A stretch of DNA of 64,000 nucleotides, taken from assembly GCA_009823505.1 (NCBI GenBank), contig VZQC01007982.1, forward strand, positions 1,590,576 through 1,654,575, in the 5' to 3' direction. Numbering within the stretch: the first letter of the stretch is position 1; every line of letters begins with the position of its first letter. The position numbers and the translations under genes were made by a program. The notes below the pieces were generated by a model. It made no database searches, had not been told where the DNA came from, and saw nothing but the letters and a program-made list of their open reading frames with translations. Source of the DNA: Rhizomys pruinosus (taxonomy: Eukaryota; Chordata; Mammalia; Rodentia; Spalacidae). Shown one piece after another: positions 47,008 through 57,830 of the stretch.

Positions 47008-47274
47008 AATTGAATCCCAGGCAGAAGTGGAGGGGAGTTAGAAGGTGACATATTTATAAACCTGTGCCCTGGGAGACTAGGAGGCCCTCACAGTTCCCAT
47101 CCCTGGGCCCGCCCCCAGCTTCTCCCCTCTCCACCTGTGGGGTACAGCATCTATTACCAAGAGAGGTTGCTGAACACGTGAGACCGGAAACACCTGATGC
47201 CCTCAGGTGCTTCCGTGATGAGACTTGTGCATGGCTGAAGAATTTATGCTAGAGCAAAATAGTAGGGCTTAAGC

Positions 47275-50200
47275 CAGTTTACACAAAAGCATTTTAATTG
47301 CAGTGTACAATTTTCCAAAATATATTTTTAAGAAAATGCAATAGTTAACTATAGTCTTTACAAACAAGTTTCTCAATAAATTCCAGTGTATTTCAGACCC
47401 CTGTCCACTAAAACATGCTCCCCTAGTCTCCTGGGCAAAGATTAAAAAGGAACAAAAAGACTCCCATGAAACAATAATCCCCTTCTCAGTGTGGGATTTT
47501 CTGCAGACCTGAAGGAATCATCTGGTGACAATGACATCTCCACTTGTCCTCTGCCTTCACCCATCGTGTTCCCTTTGATCCTTATTCTGCTAGAAGTTCC
47601 TCAGTGAAAGTTTTCAAAACTGTTTCTTGGCAGGAAAGACAAAACAAAATATATTTACATCTTGGACCCAAATGGTTCCAGAGCCCAACGATATGGCTGT
47701 TTGGGCTGTTGTAACCCCTCCAGCTTTGCCAGGGCAGCCTTGGGGAAGGACCAGTGGCCTCCTGTGAGTGGCCGTCTGCAGACGCAGGCTTTAATCTTGT
47801 TTCTGTCACTGAAGTGATTGTGTCCAACTCACTTTAGTTTTGTGGACCTACGATGTGTTTTCCTGTACAGAGACTGAACTAGGTTTCTAAATTCCCCTGT
47901 GACTGTCAGACCATTAATGCACACTGAACTCCAGCCCTTACTGCAATAGGATTGGGATGCGGCTGGGGAGGAGTAAGGATCATAGATTACATTTTTTAAA
48001 TGCCCTATCTGCAAGACTGAAACTTTGTCACCAGCCTGTCTTGTTATAGTTTTCACTTAAAAAAAAACTTGTCATTTCTAATAAGATAATCATTTACATT
48101 CTTGTTCAAGCAAAAAAAGGCTTAGCTCTCTCTTAGTTAACAAATTTTTTTCCAAAGTATATTCACTTAAAGCACTGCAGGGTAGATTAACATGTGGCTG
48201 TTGAATTTACATTGTCAAAAATATGCATAGATCTGTGTCAACTTAAACTTATTCTTCAAAGTTTCACCAGTATATTGTCCAAAAAGGAAAAAATAAAATA
48301 AAGCTCAAGAAGTGGTTTAAATCTGCTTGGTTTCACTATCAAAAAGGGGGAAAATCTGGTATCTTCCAGATTAACCCCGCACTCTGTCCTACGATGCAGA
48401 CTAACATGTACCTCTCACACTGAGCTCGGCTCCTGCTCACGCAACAGCACACTGCCTGCTGGGTTTGTTCAGTCAAAATCATCAGGCCCATGGGTTTTAC
48501 AGCTTGAGAAAAACATAGTTTGCCACTGAAACAGAGTTTTAATTTCTCTTTGGTACAGCCGGCTTTGAACTCTGTCTATGCTCTCCATCTCTTTCCTTTG
48601 CTCTGTCCCAGATTCTGTATTAGCAGATAGTAAAAAAACAAAAAACAAAAAAGTAAAGACGCAGGAAGATGATTTTGACGAATGCTAGCCATGTGGCCTG
48701 TTTGAATAGATGTCCCAGCAGCAAGAACAAGCCAAGGCCAGGTGTCAGATTCTCAAGCTCTGCTAAAAGGCAACATGATTTGGGTTCACAGAAATAAGGA
48801 ACCTTGGAATCGGCCCAGCCAGTGCCTCAGCAGGCCCTTCCAAGACACACCATGGCTGTTCCTTCTGACCGAGTGTGATGTTTGCTCATCTGTCTCTGAG
48901 AAGCCACTGGGTTACAATCCGTGATCAATTCTCAGAAACAGCATTTGCAGTGAGAGTGATGCATAAACAGCAAAGGACCTAGAATCCTGTCTCTCACACA
49001 GAATCAGGACAGAGCTAATGCACAACCAAGATGTCCTCTATTTCCACCTCAAGCTGGCACTATACTCTCCTCTGCAAGTGGATCCTTGTCAGCGTCTCTA
49101 CAACTCTTGTGAGACTTGAGAGTGCCTTCCTTGATTCCCAACACCCTTACCCCCTAGAACAGTGCAGGGCTACAGCTGTAAAGGAGGAGTCACAGGAATT
49201 GGGCAGAGGACAAGTCTTCCCCCAGTTCCCTGATTCTTTTTTAAATAAGCTGTCCCAAAACATACGGTTGGTCTCAGGAACTTATGCCCAGGAACCACAC
49301 AGACCATGGCCCAAGTTCATAGCTCCTCACAGGGTCTCTCTTCTCCAAAAACTAGATGAAACCTTACTATGTCCATCCCTCAGCCGCCTTCTGCAAGGCT
49401 GTTGAAAACCTCTTCTGTTAGGAACCTGTGCTACATATTAAACATGGCTTTGTGTTTCCCTGAGATGCCACAGGACAGCTATAGTGCCACCAGGAACGGA
49501 GAGGAAACAAAGGCCAGGCTCTGCTGGGAGAGTGGGCCAAGGCACTGTGACACGTACTGCAAGTTCTAGGCCTTTCTTCCTCCATGGCACAAGAGAATCA
49601 GAACTAGCGAGGTTAACTGAAAGTGTTCAGGGTCTGAGCTTTTAGCCTTCGGTAGTGGAGGGCTGGATTAAACAAACACAAACAACATGATTCTCAGCAA
49701 CTTGAAAAGTCCCCGAGTTTCCTACAAAACAGTAACACCTGGTATAGCTCGATTGTCCGCTGAGACATTTCTGTTAGTCCCTCCCTATGTCCCTCCCTAC
49801 ACTACTGCTCCGGCATTGAGAAGAATTACCCCATCGCAGTCAAACAGTTTAGTAGCTACTGCAAATTTGTTCCTGGTGGAAGCAAAGGGGAGAGGACATC
49901 AGGAATGGGCTCCCCTTTCCTTCACCGGCCTCCCCACCGCTTAGGCAGACCTCCATTGCACAGACAGGCTTGGGGGGTTAAGTCCCAATCCACTGAGCAA
50001 AATGTAAGGAAATCAGAATAGAACAAGAGGTTCTAAGTCATGATCTGGGCCACCTGCCAGTCCCAGGGGCCCTAGAAATAGTTGGTCTAAAGACTTAGTC
50101 ATAGGAGGTGGGGTGCCAGTAGACTAGAAGAGGCTATGTAATAGAGATGGAAATGGGTCCTGTCCTTTTGAGCCATCAGACACCCTGAGACACTAAAAGC

Positions 50201-50698
50201 CTTCTTTGCTTTCCAGCTCACCCACCTGCAAGTCTCCCTTGCGTAAGACAGGCTGGCAACGAACACAGCATGGCATGGTGCAGTTGGGCACTAGACTGAA
50301 GGAAGCAATCTTTGTCACTAAATGGCTGTGTAACCCCGTCCATGTCACCTGCTTCTTTAGCCCATAATTATCTCACTTATGAAAGGATTCCACTACGAGA
50401 GAATCTCCATAGTCCTTTACAGGTTTTTCTCCGTCTTCCTTCCTCTCACCTGACAGCAGCTCTCGGCTCAGGCACTAGTGGGTTATTTTATAAGAGGAAA
50501 CTACACAGAATGTGAATTGTTCAGCTTGAAAAGGGAAAAGTTAAGGCCTTGTGGGGATTGGGAGGAGGCAACCCTTGGAGTCCAGTTTCCCATCCCAGTC
50601 TTTCCCTCTTTGAGTGGAGAGTTTTCCTCCCCTGTCCAAATGGCACTTGGGGTGATCTGGAGATCAGTGGTGCTGTCGGGAGTAGCGGGAAGAAGGGA
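47275..50698 (-). other. Podxl: Podxl 3' UTR
   Basis: About 3.4 kb after the podocalyxin stop codon, almost free of SINEs, in contrast to the dense repeats beyond 47010. This supports a conserved transcribed UTR. A short A-rich patch lies near 48635. No coding capacity is recognised. The left limit is inferred from the polyadenylation signal at 47293-47298. Confidence 0.7.
47293..47298 (-). terminator. Podxl: Candidate Podxl polyadenylation signal (ATTAAA)
   Basis: The plus strand reads TTTAAT, so the minus strand has ATTAAA, the commonest variant signal, followed by GT-rich sequence. It sits where the repeat-free UTR-like tract ends. No AATAAA was seen nearby on the minus strand. Confidence 0.5.
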
Positions 50699-50896
50699 TT
50701 AGAGGTGCGTGTCTTCCTCCTCGTCAAAGTCATCCTTGGTCAGGTTGTCCAGAGGGACGATCCAACTGTCCCCCAGCTCCCCATTAAGATTGACCACCTT
50801 CTTCTCTTGCATCTCAGAAGAAGTCTCCATTACTTCCAGGGTGGGGTTGTCATGGTAACCATTCTCCACCGTCTGCAGCTCTTCTGTGAGTCGTTG
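50699..50896 (-). CDS. Podxl: Podocalyxin, last coding exon: cytoplasmic tail
   Basis: 65 codons and a TAA. The exon starts [20 protein letters not shown] and ends [11 protein letters not shown]. The minus-strand acceptor is ...CTAG before CAACGA, and the phase-0 join gives RKDQ|QRLTEE. This tail is nearly invariant in mammalian podocalyxins. The terminal DTHL is a class I PDZ ligand for NHERF1/2, and the acidic stretch before it holds potential kinase sites. The one change I notice against the usual form is DDF for DDL before the acidic run. The exon continues into the 3' UTR. Confidence 0.97.
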   Translation of the reverse strand, partial: QRLTEELQTVENGYHDNPTLEVMETSSEMQEKKVVNLNGELGDSWIVPLDNLTKDDFDEEEDTHL

Positions 50897-51262
50897 CTAG
50901 AGTGGGGACAGTGACCGAAAAGAAGGTAATTTTGGAGAGGTTTAATATAACACATACTCCCCTGCTCAACCCAGGGACCTCAATTTGGCTAGGGGAAGCT
51001 CTTTTAGCTCATTTTGTGGGGGGCAGTGCTCCTGGAGGCCACCCTGGCTACTGGCCTGACTGTGTCACATAAACAGTACCCCATATCCTAAAATCACCAG
51101 CTAGTCTCAAACTTCATCCCAGTGGCAATCTGTGACATCAGTGGAGATGAACTTTTTGTAGAGTCTTTTTGTTCTCTAATCTCTTTTTCTGTCCTCCATT
51201 CCTCACCTCCAAACCTCAAGGTTCCTACTTCATTCCATAATAATGGATTAGGCAAGACAAAA

Positions 51263-51440
51263 AATGAGGGACTAGAGAGATAGCTCAGTGGGTTAAAAGC
51301 ACTGGCTGCTCTTGCAGAGGACCTGGGTTTAGTTCCCAACATCCACATGGTGGCTAACAACCGTCCTAACTCCAGTTCCAGGGTATCTGGTGCACTTACG
51401 CAAGCAGTACACTCATACACAGAAAATAAAAAAATAATTT
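51263..51440 (+). mobile_element. B2 SINE
   Basis: GGGACTAGAGAGATAGCTCAG to CACTCATACACAGAAAAT, with a shortened body. Confidence 0.88.
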
Positions 51441-51764
51441 TTAAAAAAGGCAAAAAAAGATGACCTCCTTTAGGCCAGGTGACAGGACTCCCCAAAGACC
51501 AGGCAGATGGTGGGTTCTGTGGCCTTCCCTGCTGCAGATGGCAGCTACCTACAACAGTGTATGCCCTGAGACCTGGCCATGGACACATACTACCATCACC
51601 CAGAAGCTTTTAACACAGGGTCTGATGTAGAAATTATGCCTTACTTAGTGTGTGAGGGCACTAAGTATGGGAATTTACTTAATGCTCTTGGCAGTATATA
51701 ACCAGGATTGAGAACCATTGCTCTGGGTAGCACTGTAAAGATTGGAGGCTTACTCGTCTGTTTG

Positions 51765-51875
51765 TTTATGAGACAGGGTCTTACTGTTTAGCCCAGGCTG
51801 ACCTCAAACTTGTGATCCTCCTGGCTTGGCCTCCCAAGTGTTGGTATTACAGCTGTATGCCACCACACCTGAGAA
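51765..51875 (-). mobile_element. Old B1-like SINE
   Basis: GAGACAGGGTCTTACTG, CCAGGCTGACCTCAAAC and GCCACCACACCTGAG; well diverged from the young B1 copies. Confidence 0.75.
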
Positions 51876-52213
51876 GATGGTGGTTCTAGTAAGGCAGGTA
51901 AAAGAAGTTTTGGTTACATGGGCACACGCCTAGGGCCATTTATTTACACCCCTACCTCTCCAGAATAGCTCCGCACAGTGAGGATCATTCCCCACTATGC
52001 AGATGGCAAGCTGAAGCACAGAGGTTCTGACTGACTGATGACACAGAGGACAGGGCAGAGCCAGAGCCTAAACCCAGTTCTGCTCCTAGAGCTCCGCTGA
52101 TCTTCAGTGTAGGGGACAAGAGCCTCTGCCTGTCAGGCAGGTCCAGGCGTGCTCGTACTGCGGAGGGGTGAGATGACGGGGCTGCTCCCCGGCTTGAGGA
52201 GGAAAATGCCCAC

Positions 52214-52381
52214 CTGATCTTTCCTCTGGGAGACCCGCTGGTGGCAGCAGCCATAGAGGGCTGCAACGAGGAGCAGGAAGGAGGCCATGCAGACGATGGT
52301 GATGATGAGGGGCATGCTGAAGCGGTCCTCGTTTGGTTCCGGCGGGCCTTCCTTTCCCAGATGCATGTCACTTACTCCCGC
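52214..52381 (-). CDS. Podxl: Podocalyxin, transmembrane exon
   Basis: 56 codons in phase 0 at both ends. Residues 1-22 of the exon are the juxtamembrane stretch AGVSDMHLGKEGPPEPNEDR and two more. Residues about 23-44 are a hydrophobic helix beginning MPLIITIVCMASFLLL, followed by CCHQRVSQRKDQ, the basic segment associated with ezrin binding in this family. The acceptor is GGCCAG and the donor is CAG|GTGGGC on the minus strand. The transmembrane segment matches mouse and human podocalyxin closely. Confidence 0.97.
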
Positions 52382-52571
52382 CTGGCCAAGAAGGAGAACT
52401 TGAATGGCAGAAAGTAGTCCAGGCCTTTGTCCCCACCTCCGTTCATTCATGAGCCTTTCTGTGCAGCACTACTGTTCCCCCCCCCCGCCCCCACCTGATG
52501 CCTCCTCATGTCCTTCTCTCCCAATAGCTACACCATCCAGGGCCTTCCATGCTACGGGACAGCAGACTTAC

Positions 52572-52633
52572 CTCCCTCAGGTCATCCCACTTGTCCTTCA
52601 AACGCTCAAACACGTCCTTAGAAAGGAGCTTTG
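52572..52633 (-). CDS. Podxl: Podocalyxin, membrane-proximal stem exon (62 nt)
   Basis: The first two bases complete a threonine codon with the previous exon. They are followed by KLLSKDVFERLKDKWDDLRE and a GTAAGT donor. The segment corresponds to the conserved KDxxxRLKDKWD block just outside the membrane in podocalyxins. The acceptor is TCCTACAG on the minus strand. Confidence 0.95.
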
Positions 52634-52864
52634 CTGTAGGAGAGAGGAAGAGGTGGCTACTTTCAAGGTCCAGCTCAGAGTGATGTGTGGCGGGGGAGGG
52701 GGGGTAGAGGAGGGCACAAGAGGAGGATGTCCTATATATGTGTATGCTAGTCCCACAGGTTCCCCGGGAGGGAGTGTGGCACTACCTAAGCCATCCTCCT
52801 GTGTGCCTCCAAACCGCCACCTCCCACTCCACTCCTGCCCGCAACCCCCTCACTCTCAACTCAC

Positions 52865-53012
52865 TCTCAATAATGACTGTTTTCACTGCCAATGCCTGGC
52901 TTTCTAGAATAGGTGCCACACGTAGCGTGCACTGGTCTTGAGCTGTGTTGAAGGAGGCTTTGACTGAATGACACAGCAGTTCCACGAGTTTTTCATCCAG
53001 AGGGCTCCCTTC
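52865..53012 (-). CDS. Podxl: Podocalyxin, cysteine-containing stem exon (148 nt)
   Basis: 49 codons plus one base: EGSPLDEKLVELLCHSVKAS and on, through a second cysteine in AQDQC, to VKTVIIE. These two cysteines pair with two in the preceding exon in the globular stem typical of CD34-family mucins. The acceptor is TTCAAAACAG and the donor A|GTGAGT on the minus strand. The sequence is very close to the mouse stem and intact. Confidence 0.95.
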
Positions 53013-53631
53013 CTGTTTTGAAAAGAACACAGATGATTCCCAAGGCCAATGACAGTGGCCCAGGCTTGTGGGGATGCCCTCTGTTGCCCTGCTAGAATCC
53101 CTTCTTCCTGTCCTCCACGCACCACTGGTACCACTCCTAGAGCTCCCAGCAGGAGTCAAGTTTTGAACTTTTCTCTTGAGACAGTCTTCTTTGCTTCCTT
53201 CCAGCTTCCTTCCCCATTCTGCCAGCCTATTATGCATCTTGTATGGGTGTCAAGACACCCCTGGTACCCATTTCCTCCCTATAAGTTCTCAGAGACTCAG
53301 GAATTGAGGGCCTAAATCATGCTGCTCCTAGAAGGAGTGGGAAGAGGCAGTGCCCAGCACCACTGTCAGGGGCAGAGGAATTCCAGTGCTTTGAACCTGC
53401 CATTCACCTTGCCTCTCATGCCCGGTTCAAAGACTTCAGGTGGGGAAGACCACAACCCCAAAATGGTGTCCCTGTATGCTAAGACTACATGCAGGACCAG
53501 GCTGACAGGGAAGATGAGGTACACTGAATAGGTGGTCTGGGGGATCTGGGAGGATTCACAGGATTTGCTTACACAGCCCTAAGCAGAAAGAACAGGGAGA
53601 CATGGCTTTAGGGTTGAGTTTTAGAAGAAAG

Positions 53632-53777
53632 GTATGGACTGGGTGTGGTGGAGCACACCTCTAATCCTAGCACTCGGGAGGCAGAGGCAGGTGGATCTTT
53701 GTGAGTTCAAGGCCACCCTGGTCTACAGAGCAAGTTCCAGGACAGCTGGACTACAGGGAGATCCTGTCTCAAAAAGA

Positions 53778-53827
<50 letters not shown>

Positions 53828-53870
53828 AGAAGAAGAAGAAGAAGTAGTAGTAGTAGTAGTAGTAGAAGAA
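53632..53870 (+). mobile_element. B1 SINE with very long A/GAA/GTA tail
   Basis: The B1 body runs 53632-53778, then about 47 A residues, (GAA)n and (GTA)n up to 53870. The flank AGAAAGGTATGGA recurs at 53625 and 53866, so the whole tail belongs to the insertion. Confidence 0.95.
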
Positions 53871-54564
53871 AGGTATGGAGGGCTTTTACCCTGTCCTGGC
53901 AACTCAGTGGGCTCCCTCCTACTCCTACTGATATGTCCCTATGTGACTCTTCATGATGGACTAAGATGAAACAGGAGCTTTTGACCCCAACATCCCTCGG
54001 GACCCACACATACCACCCTAGAGTTTCCACCTTCAGCTGCCTTAGGCTTAGTAGCACCCTACCCCAACAAAAAGAGAAATGTTTCCAACCAACAATTCCC
54101 AGCCTGCTGAATTTAGCCTAAGCATTGTCTGGAGCCAATCTCAAGTGCTTTGCTTGCCTTCTCTCAAAAGCCTAACCCCAGAATAACACTATTCCCCCAT
54201 ACAACTCTGATGGTCAAGTGCATGTTTCTATATAGTATACTTGGAAAATATTAGCAAAACAGACCACTGGAAAAGAAAAAAGCCAGTTCTTGGGCCCAGG
54301 GGTGGCTGCAAAAATAGGCAGTGGCCAGGAGAGGGTAGCAACGAGCCAGCCAGCTACGACTTACACTCACAGAGCACAATAGCTCTTCACTGAATATGTG
54401 CTGTGTGGCCCAACTACACCCCCAGGAATACTGACAATGTGAAAGGTAGCGTCACATGCTGCTACACCTGCTCATACGGAGGTACACATGGGACCCTAAT
54501 GCCCCCGCCCACTGCATTCTCCACTGAGGCTGTCAGAGCACACAGGCCAGGACATATATTTTTA

Positions 54565-54578
54565 TTTTATTTTATTTT

Positions 54579-54622
<44 letters not shown>

Positions 54623-54768
54623 TTTGGTCTTTTTGAGACAGGGTCTCCCTTTAGTCCCAGCTGGCTTGGATCTCGCTATGTAGACCAGGCTGGCCTTGAT
54701 CTCACAGAAATCCATCTACCTCTGTCTCAAGTGCTGGGATTAAAGGCATGTGCCACAAAGCCCAGCTG
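54565..54768 (-). mobile_element. B1 SINE with (TTTA)n tail
   Basis: TTTA units at 54565-54624, then GGTCTTTTTGAGACAGGG to ATGTGCCACAAAGCCCAGCT. GGCCAGGACATATA flanks it at 54546 and 54769. Confidence 0.95.
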
Positions 54769-54892
54769 GGCCAGGACATATAAACCTACTTTCAGGACTG
54801 AAGGAAACTAGTCAAGAGTTTTGAAGAACTGGAAATTGAACCTCACATATGCTAGACAAAAGCTTTACCATTAGCACTCACGTTACTTTCTC

Positions 54893-55000
54893 TTTTAAGA
54901 TGGTCTTATTAAGATACCCAGAAAGGCCTTAAATGTACACTGCAGAGAACGCAGTCCTCCTGCTTCAGCCTCCTAGTTAGCAAGCATGAGAGGCCTGTCC
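54893..55000 (-). mobile_element. Possible old B1 remnant
   Basis: Weak resemblance only: AGATGGTCTTATTAAG and CCTCCTGCTTCAGCCTCC. Confidence 0.35.
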
Positions 55001-55325
55001 ACATGGCCCAGAAAAAAAAATTTTTTTTTTTTAAGAAAAAGTCATTTTCTAAGTCTCTCACACTTGGAGCTAGAGGAACTACGGCCAGTGTCTCCAGGCC
55101 GTCCAGCACTAGCAGTTACACAGAGACAGCTGAGGAGATCTGGAATGCTGTGCGGCTGAAGCAGTCCCATGCCTGGCCTGATAAGTCTGAACCTCCATTT
55201 GTCACTTTATGAGATGGGAAAGGTCTAACTCCCTGTGTGAACCCTCAGCTCAGTCCCTTTGGGAAGGAACACATGGACAGGGGCTGGGTGCAGGAGTGAG
55301 CTGGGGCTCTGTCGAGCATACTCAC

Positions 55326-55397
55326 ACAGAGACTGGCACCCGTGAGGTTCAGGATGAGCAGCCCTGGATCTGGCATTATGGCAGGATCACATTTTAC
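55326..55397 (-). CDS. Podxl: Podocalyxin, first stem exon (72 nt)
   Basis: 24 codons: VKCDPAIMPDPGLLILNLTG then ASLC. It contains the first two stem cysteines and an NLT glycosylation sequon. It is phase 0 at both ends: acceptor TTCTTCTAG, donor TGT|GTGAGT on the minus strand. It joins directly to the exon at 55687-55907 (FRNYK|VKC), the arrangement I expect from mouse (FGNYQ|LNC). Confidence 0.93.
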
Positions 55398-55456
55398 CTA
55401 GAAGAAACCATAAGAAAAATGTTGAGGCACAAAGCCATTAGATCTTGGACTCTCAC

Positions 55457-55550
55457 CTCCTCGTGGGTGAATACGTGGGTGGGTGACACAGGAGAGGTGC
55501 GCATGGCAAGCTGTGAGCATGGCTGGTCAGGTTCAAAGCCAAGTATGTCC
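55457..55550 (-). other. Podxl: Candidate cryptic or poison exon inside Podxl
   Basis: On the minus strand a 94-nt stretch has a strong acceptor (TCTTTTGTTCCTGCCCAG) and a donor (GAG|GTGAGA). It lies between two exons that splice together cleanly in phase 0. One frame is open across it and ends in phase with the following exon (THEE|VKC), but its start phase does not fit the upstream exon. If included, the protein frame would meet TGA at the sixth codon. It is therefore not counted as coding. Confidence 0.35.
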
Positions 55551-55686
55551 CTGGGCAGGAACAAAAGAGAAGGGGGCGGGATGGACAACTGTTGCTTAAA
55601 ACCCCAGCCAGGGTCATGAGGCAAAGAATGGCAGCCTTCTTCCCTTGAATCCGGGCTCTCTCTTGTCCAACCCCAACTGGAATTAC

Positions 55687-55907
55687 CTTGTAATTCCTAA
55701 AAGTCCAGGTGTGAGAAGGTATGCTGGGGTCTTGGGGGGCCGTTGGAATCAGATTAGTGCTGGGACTCATGAATTCATCAGCAGCAGGCGTGCCATTAGT
55801 TCCCACTGAAGACCCTGTGGGCTGTAGTGATGTGGGGAAAGTCGGTGTGGAGCCATCCAGTGTCTTGCTGGGGGTGGTCTGAGGTTCTTCAGGGCTGACT
55901 GGCTGGG
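55687..55907 (-). CDS. Podxl: Podocalyxin, distal mucin exon (221 nt)
   Basis: The two starting bases complete a threonine codon with the exon at 58142. 73 codons follow, rich in Ser, Thr and Pro, for example QPVSPEEPQTTPSKTL, with one NGT sequon, ending WTFRNYK. The acceptor is TGTTACAG and the donor AAG|GTAATT on the minus strand. Mucin regions diverge fast, so identity rests on position, phase and the conserved last residues. Confidence 0.9.
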
Positions 55908-56544
55908 CTGTAACAGGGAAAGCAAGGACTGAGAAAGGCAAGGGGCACCTGCCAAGGAAGGAAAGTCTTTTCTGGCTCCGTAGTTCTCACAAGTTGAAGC
56001 CCACAGTTCTGAGGATGAGGCAGAAGTGGGGCCCTGGGCCACGGTACAGGATAGGGCACCCTGGATGGGGTGAGGGAGGTGCAGGGTGTCGCACCACTGA
56101 CGGCCGCGGCAGCCATCCAAGCCACATCTGTTTGCGTTGGGCCTTGCTTTGTGGGAACACTGTGCTATACTTCAAAGGGACCCCCCTACAGGAAGGTACT
56201 TCAGGACTCTCACTTATACACAAGGAAACTGAGGTTAGAAGAGGCTCGGCATTTTGTCCAAGGTCAGATGCCGACAGCTGGGGTGGGAGGATTTAAACAC
56301 AGGCTATGGCCATCTGAGCCTGTGAACTTACTACTGGACATGGCCGCCCTCTCCCACTGTGGAGGGTAATTGTCCCACTGTAGAGTTCCCACACGTACAA
56401 AGTTCCGGGCTCACACTCAGAAACTGAGTCAATAGATCCAACTGTGGGTCAGGAATTCAAAGCTCATGATTCACCCGTAGATTCTGAAATTCATTTACCC
56501 AATTAAGATTCACCAGCATTTTAAAAATTAGTAAATAAAATAGC

Positions 56545-56660
56545 CAGGCATTATGGCACTTGACTTTAATCCTAACACTCAGGAGGCAGAGGCAGGTAGA
56601 TCTCTGTGAATTCCAGCTCAGCCAGATCTACACAATGAGAGCCTGTTTTAAAATACCAAA
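56545..56660 (+). mobile_element. B1 SINE, diverged
   Basis: GCCAGGCATTATGGCACTTG, CAGGAGGCAGAGGCAGGTAG, GAGCCTGTTTTAAAATACC. Confidence 0.85.
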
Positions 56661-56690
56661 TTAAAACAGAACAAAATACCAAAAAGCATG

Positions 56691-56905
56691 GGGCTGGAGA
56701 GATGGCTCAGTGGTTAAAAGCACTTGCTGTTTTTCCAGAAGACCTGGGTTCAGTTCCCAGCACTCCACATGGCAGCTAACAACCATTTGTAACTCCAGTT
56801 CTAAGGGATCTTATACCCCCTCTGGCCTCCGTGGGTACTGCATGCACATGATGAATTTCCATGCAACAAAACACTCATACACATAAAATAAAAAATTTTA
56901 AATTA
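56691..56905 (+). mobile_element. B2 SINE
   Basis: GGGGCTGGAGAGATGGCTCAG to CACTCATACACATAAAAT. Confidence 0.93.
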
Positions 56906-57039
56906 AGTAAATAAAAGAAAATAGAAATAAGAAAATGAGTGTGTGTAACATGAGTCCTTAAAGAGGTCACCAAATATGAAGTGCAACGCTAAAGTGGAGG
57001 GTGTATTTATTTCTTTATTTAGAGTGGGTGTGCACACAC

Positions 57040-57207
57040 ACACACGCATGAATGAGCGTGTGTGTGGGTGTGTGTGCCATGGTACACATGTGGAGGTCAG
57101 AGGACAACTTGCAGGAGTTGGTTTTCTCCTTCCACTGTATGGGTCCTAGGGATGGAACCCAGGTTATTCAGCAGGCACTTTCCCTACTGGGCCATTTCAC
57201 CAGCCCC
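57040..57207 (-). mobile_element. B3-type SINE
   Basis: GGAGGTCAGAGGACAACTTGC, CTAGGGATGGAACCCAGG and GGGCCATTTCACCAGCCC are reverse B3 landmarks. Confidence 0.8.
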
Positions 57208-57236
57208 TATTATTGTTTATTTAAAAGTGCATTTCT

Positions 57237-57386
57237 GCCGGGCGTGGTGGCGCATGCCTTTAATCCTAGCACTCAGGAGGCAGAGGCAGGCGGATCTTTG
57301 TGAGTTCAAGGCCAGCCTGGTCTACAGAGCAAGTTCCAGGCCAGCTGGGGCTACAGGGAGACCCTGTCTCGAAAAGACCCCCCAAA
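57237..57386 (+). mobile_element. B1 SINE with target-site duplication
   Basis: GCCGGGCGTGGTGGCGCATG to ACCCTGTCTCGAAAAGACC. AAAAGTGCATTT flanks it at 57223 and 57387. Confidence 0.97.
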
Positions 57387-57398
57387 AAAAGTGCATTT

Positions 57399-57830
57399 TT
57401 TTTTTAATTTTTGTATGTGTATGAGTGTACTGTCTGCATGTAGGTTTGTACACCCATGTGTGCAATGCCGTGGAGGTCAGAACAGGGTGTTGGATTCCCC
57501 TGGAACTGGAGTCAAAGATGGTTCTCAGCCGCCATGTGGGTGCTGGGGATGGAACCCGGGTCCTCTGCAAGAGCAGTCGGTGCTCTTAACTGCCAGGCCA
57601 TCTCTCTAGCACCCCCCCCCCCGCTTTTTTAAGTGTGTATGAATGTACTGTCTGCATGTAAGTAGGTGTACCCGTGCCATGCAATGCCAGGGAGGTCAGA
57701 GGAGGGTGTCGGATTCCCCTGGAACTGTTAAAGACGGTTCTCAGCCGCCATGTTGGTGCTGGGGATCAAACCCAGGTCCTCTGCAAGAGCAGTTGGTGCC
57801 CTTAACCACTAGACCATCTCCCCAGCCCCT
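57399..57830 (-). mobile_element. Two reverse B2 SINEs in tandem
   Basis: 57399-57613 and 57626-57830 are separated by a C run. The pair lies between two copies of AAAAGTGCATTT (57387 and 57831). Confidence 0.95.

Larger units (their letters stand above)
43201..47274. other. Intergenic gap between Mkln1 and Podxl 3' ends
   Basis: About 4 kb between the two convergent transcripts. It is dense in B1, B2 and B4 copies, listed separately. The unique part at 44780-45570 carries overlapping open frames on the minus strand but no recognisable product. No promoter or RNA gene was seen. Confidence 0.55.
50897..52213 (-). other. Podxl: Podxl last intron
   Basis: It contains one B2 copy (51263-51440) and an old B1-like copy (51765-51875); the rest is unique with no recognised exon. 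Confidence 0.85.
53013..55325 (-). other. Podxl: Podxl intron between stem exons
   Basis: 2.3 kb holding a B1 with a very long A/GAA/GTA tail, a TTTA-repeat plus B1, and an old B1-like remnant, listed separately. No exon was recognised. Confidence 0.85.

Noticed and set aside
49031..49405. 124-codon plus-strand frame
   Set aside because: It is antisense to the podocalyxin 3' UTR and has no recognisable domain.
52133..52450. Start codon at 52450 upstream of the transmembrane exon
   Set aside because: The sequence before AGVSDM is intronic; a splice acceptor at 52382-52383 and the conserved previous exon set the real boundary.
55453..55941. One continuous 162-codon minus-strand frame across the podocalyxin exon
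   Set aside because: Only 55687-55907 is exon; the frame simply stays open into the introns on both sides.
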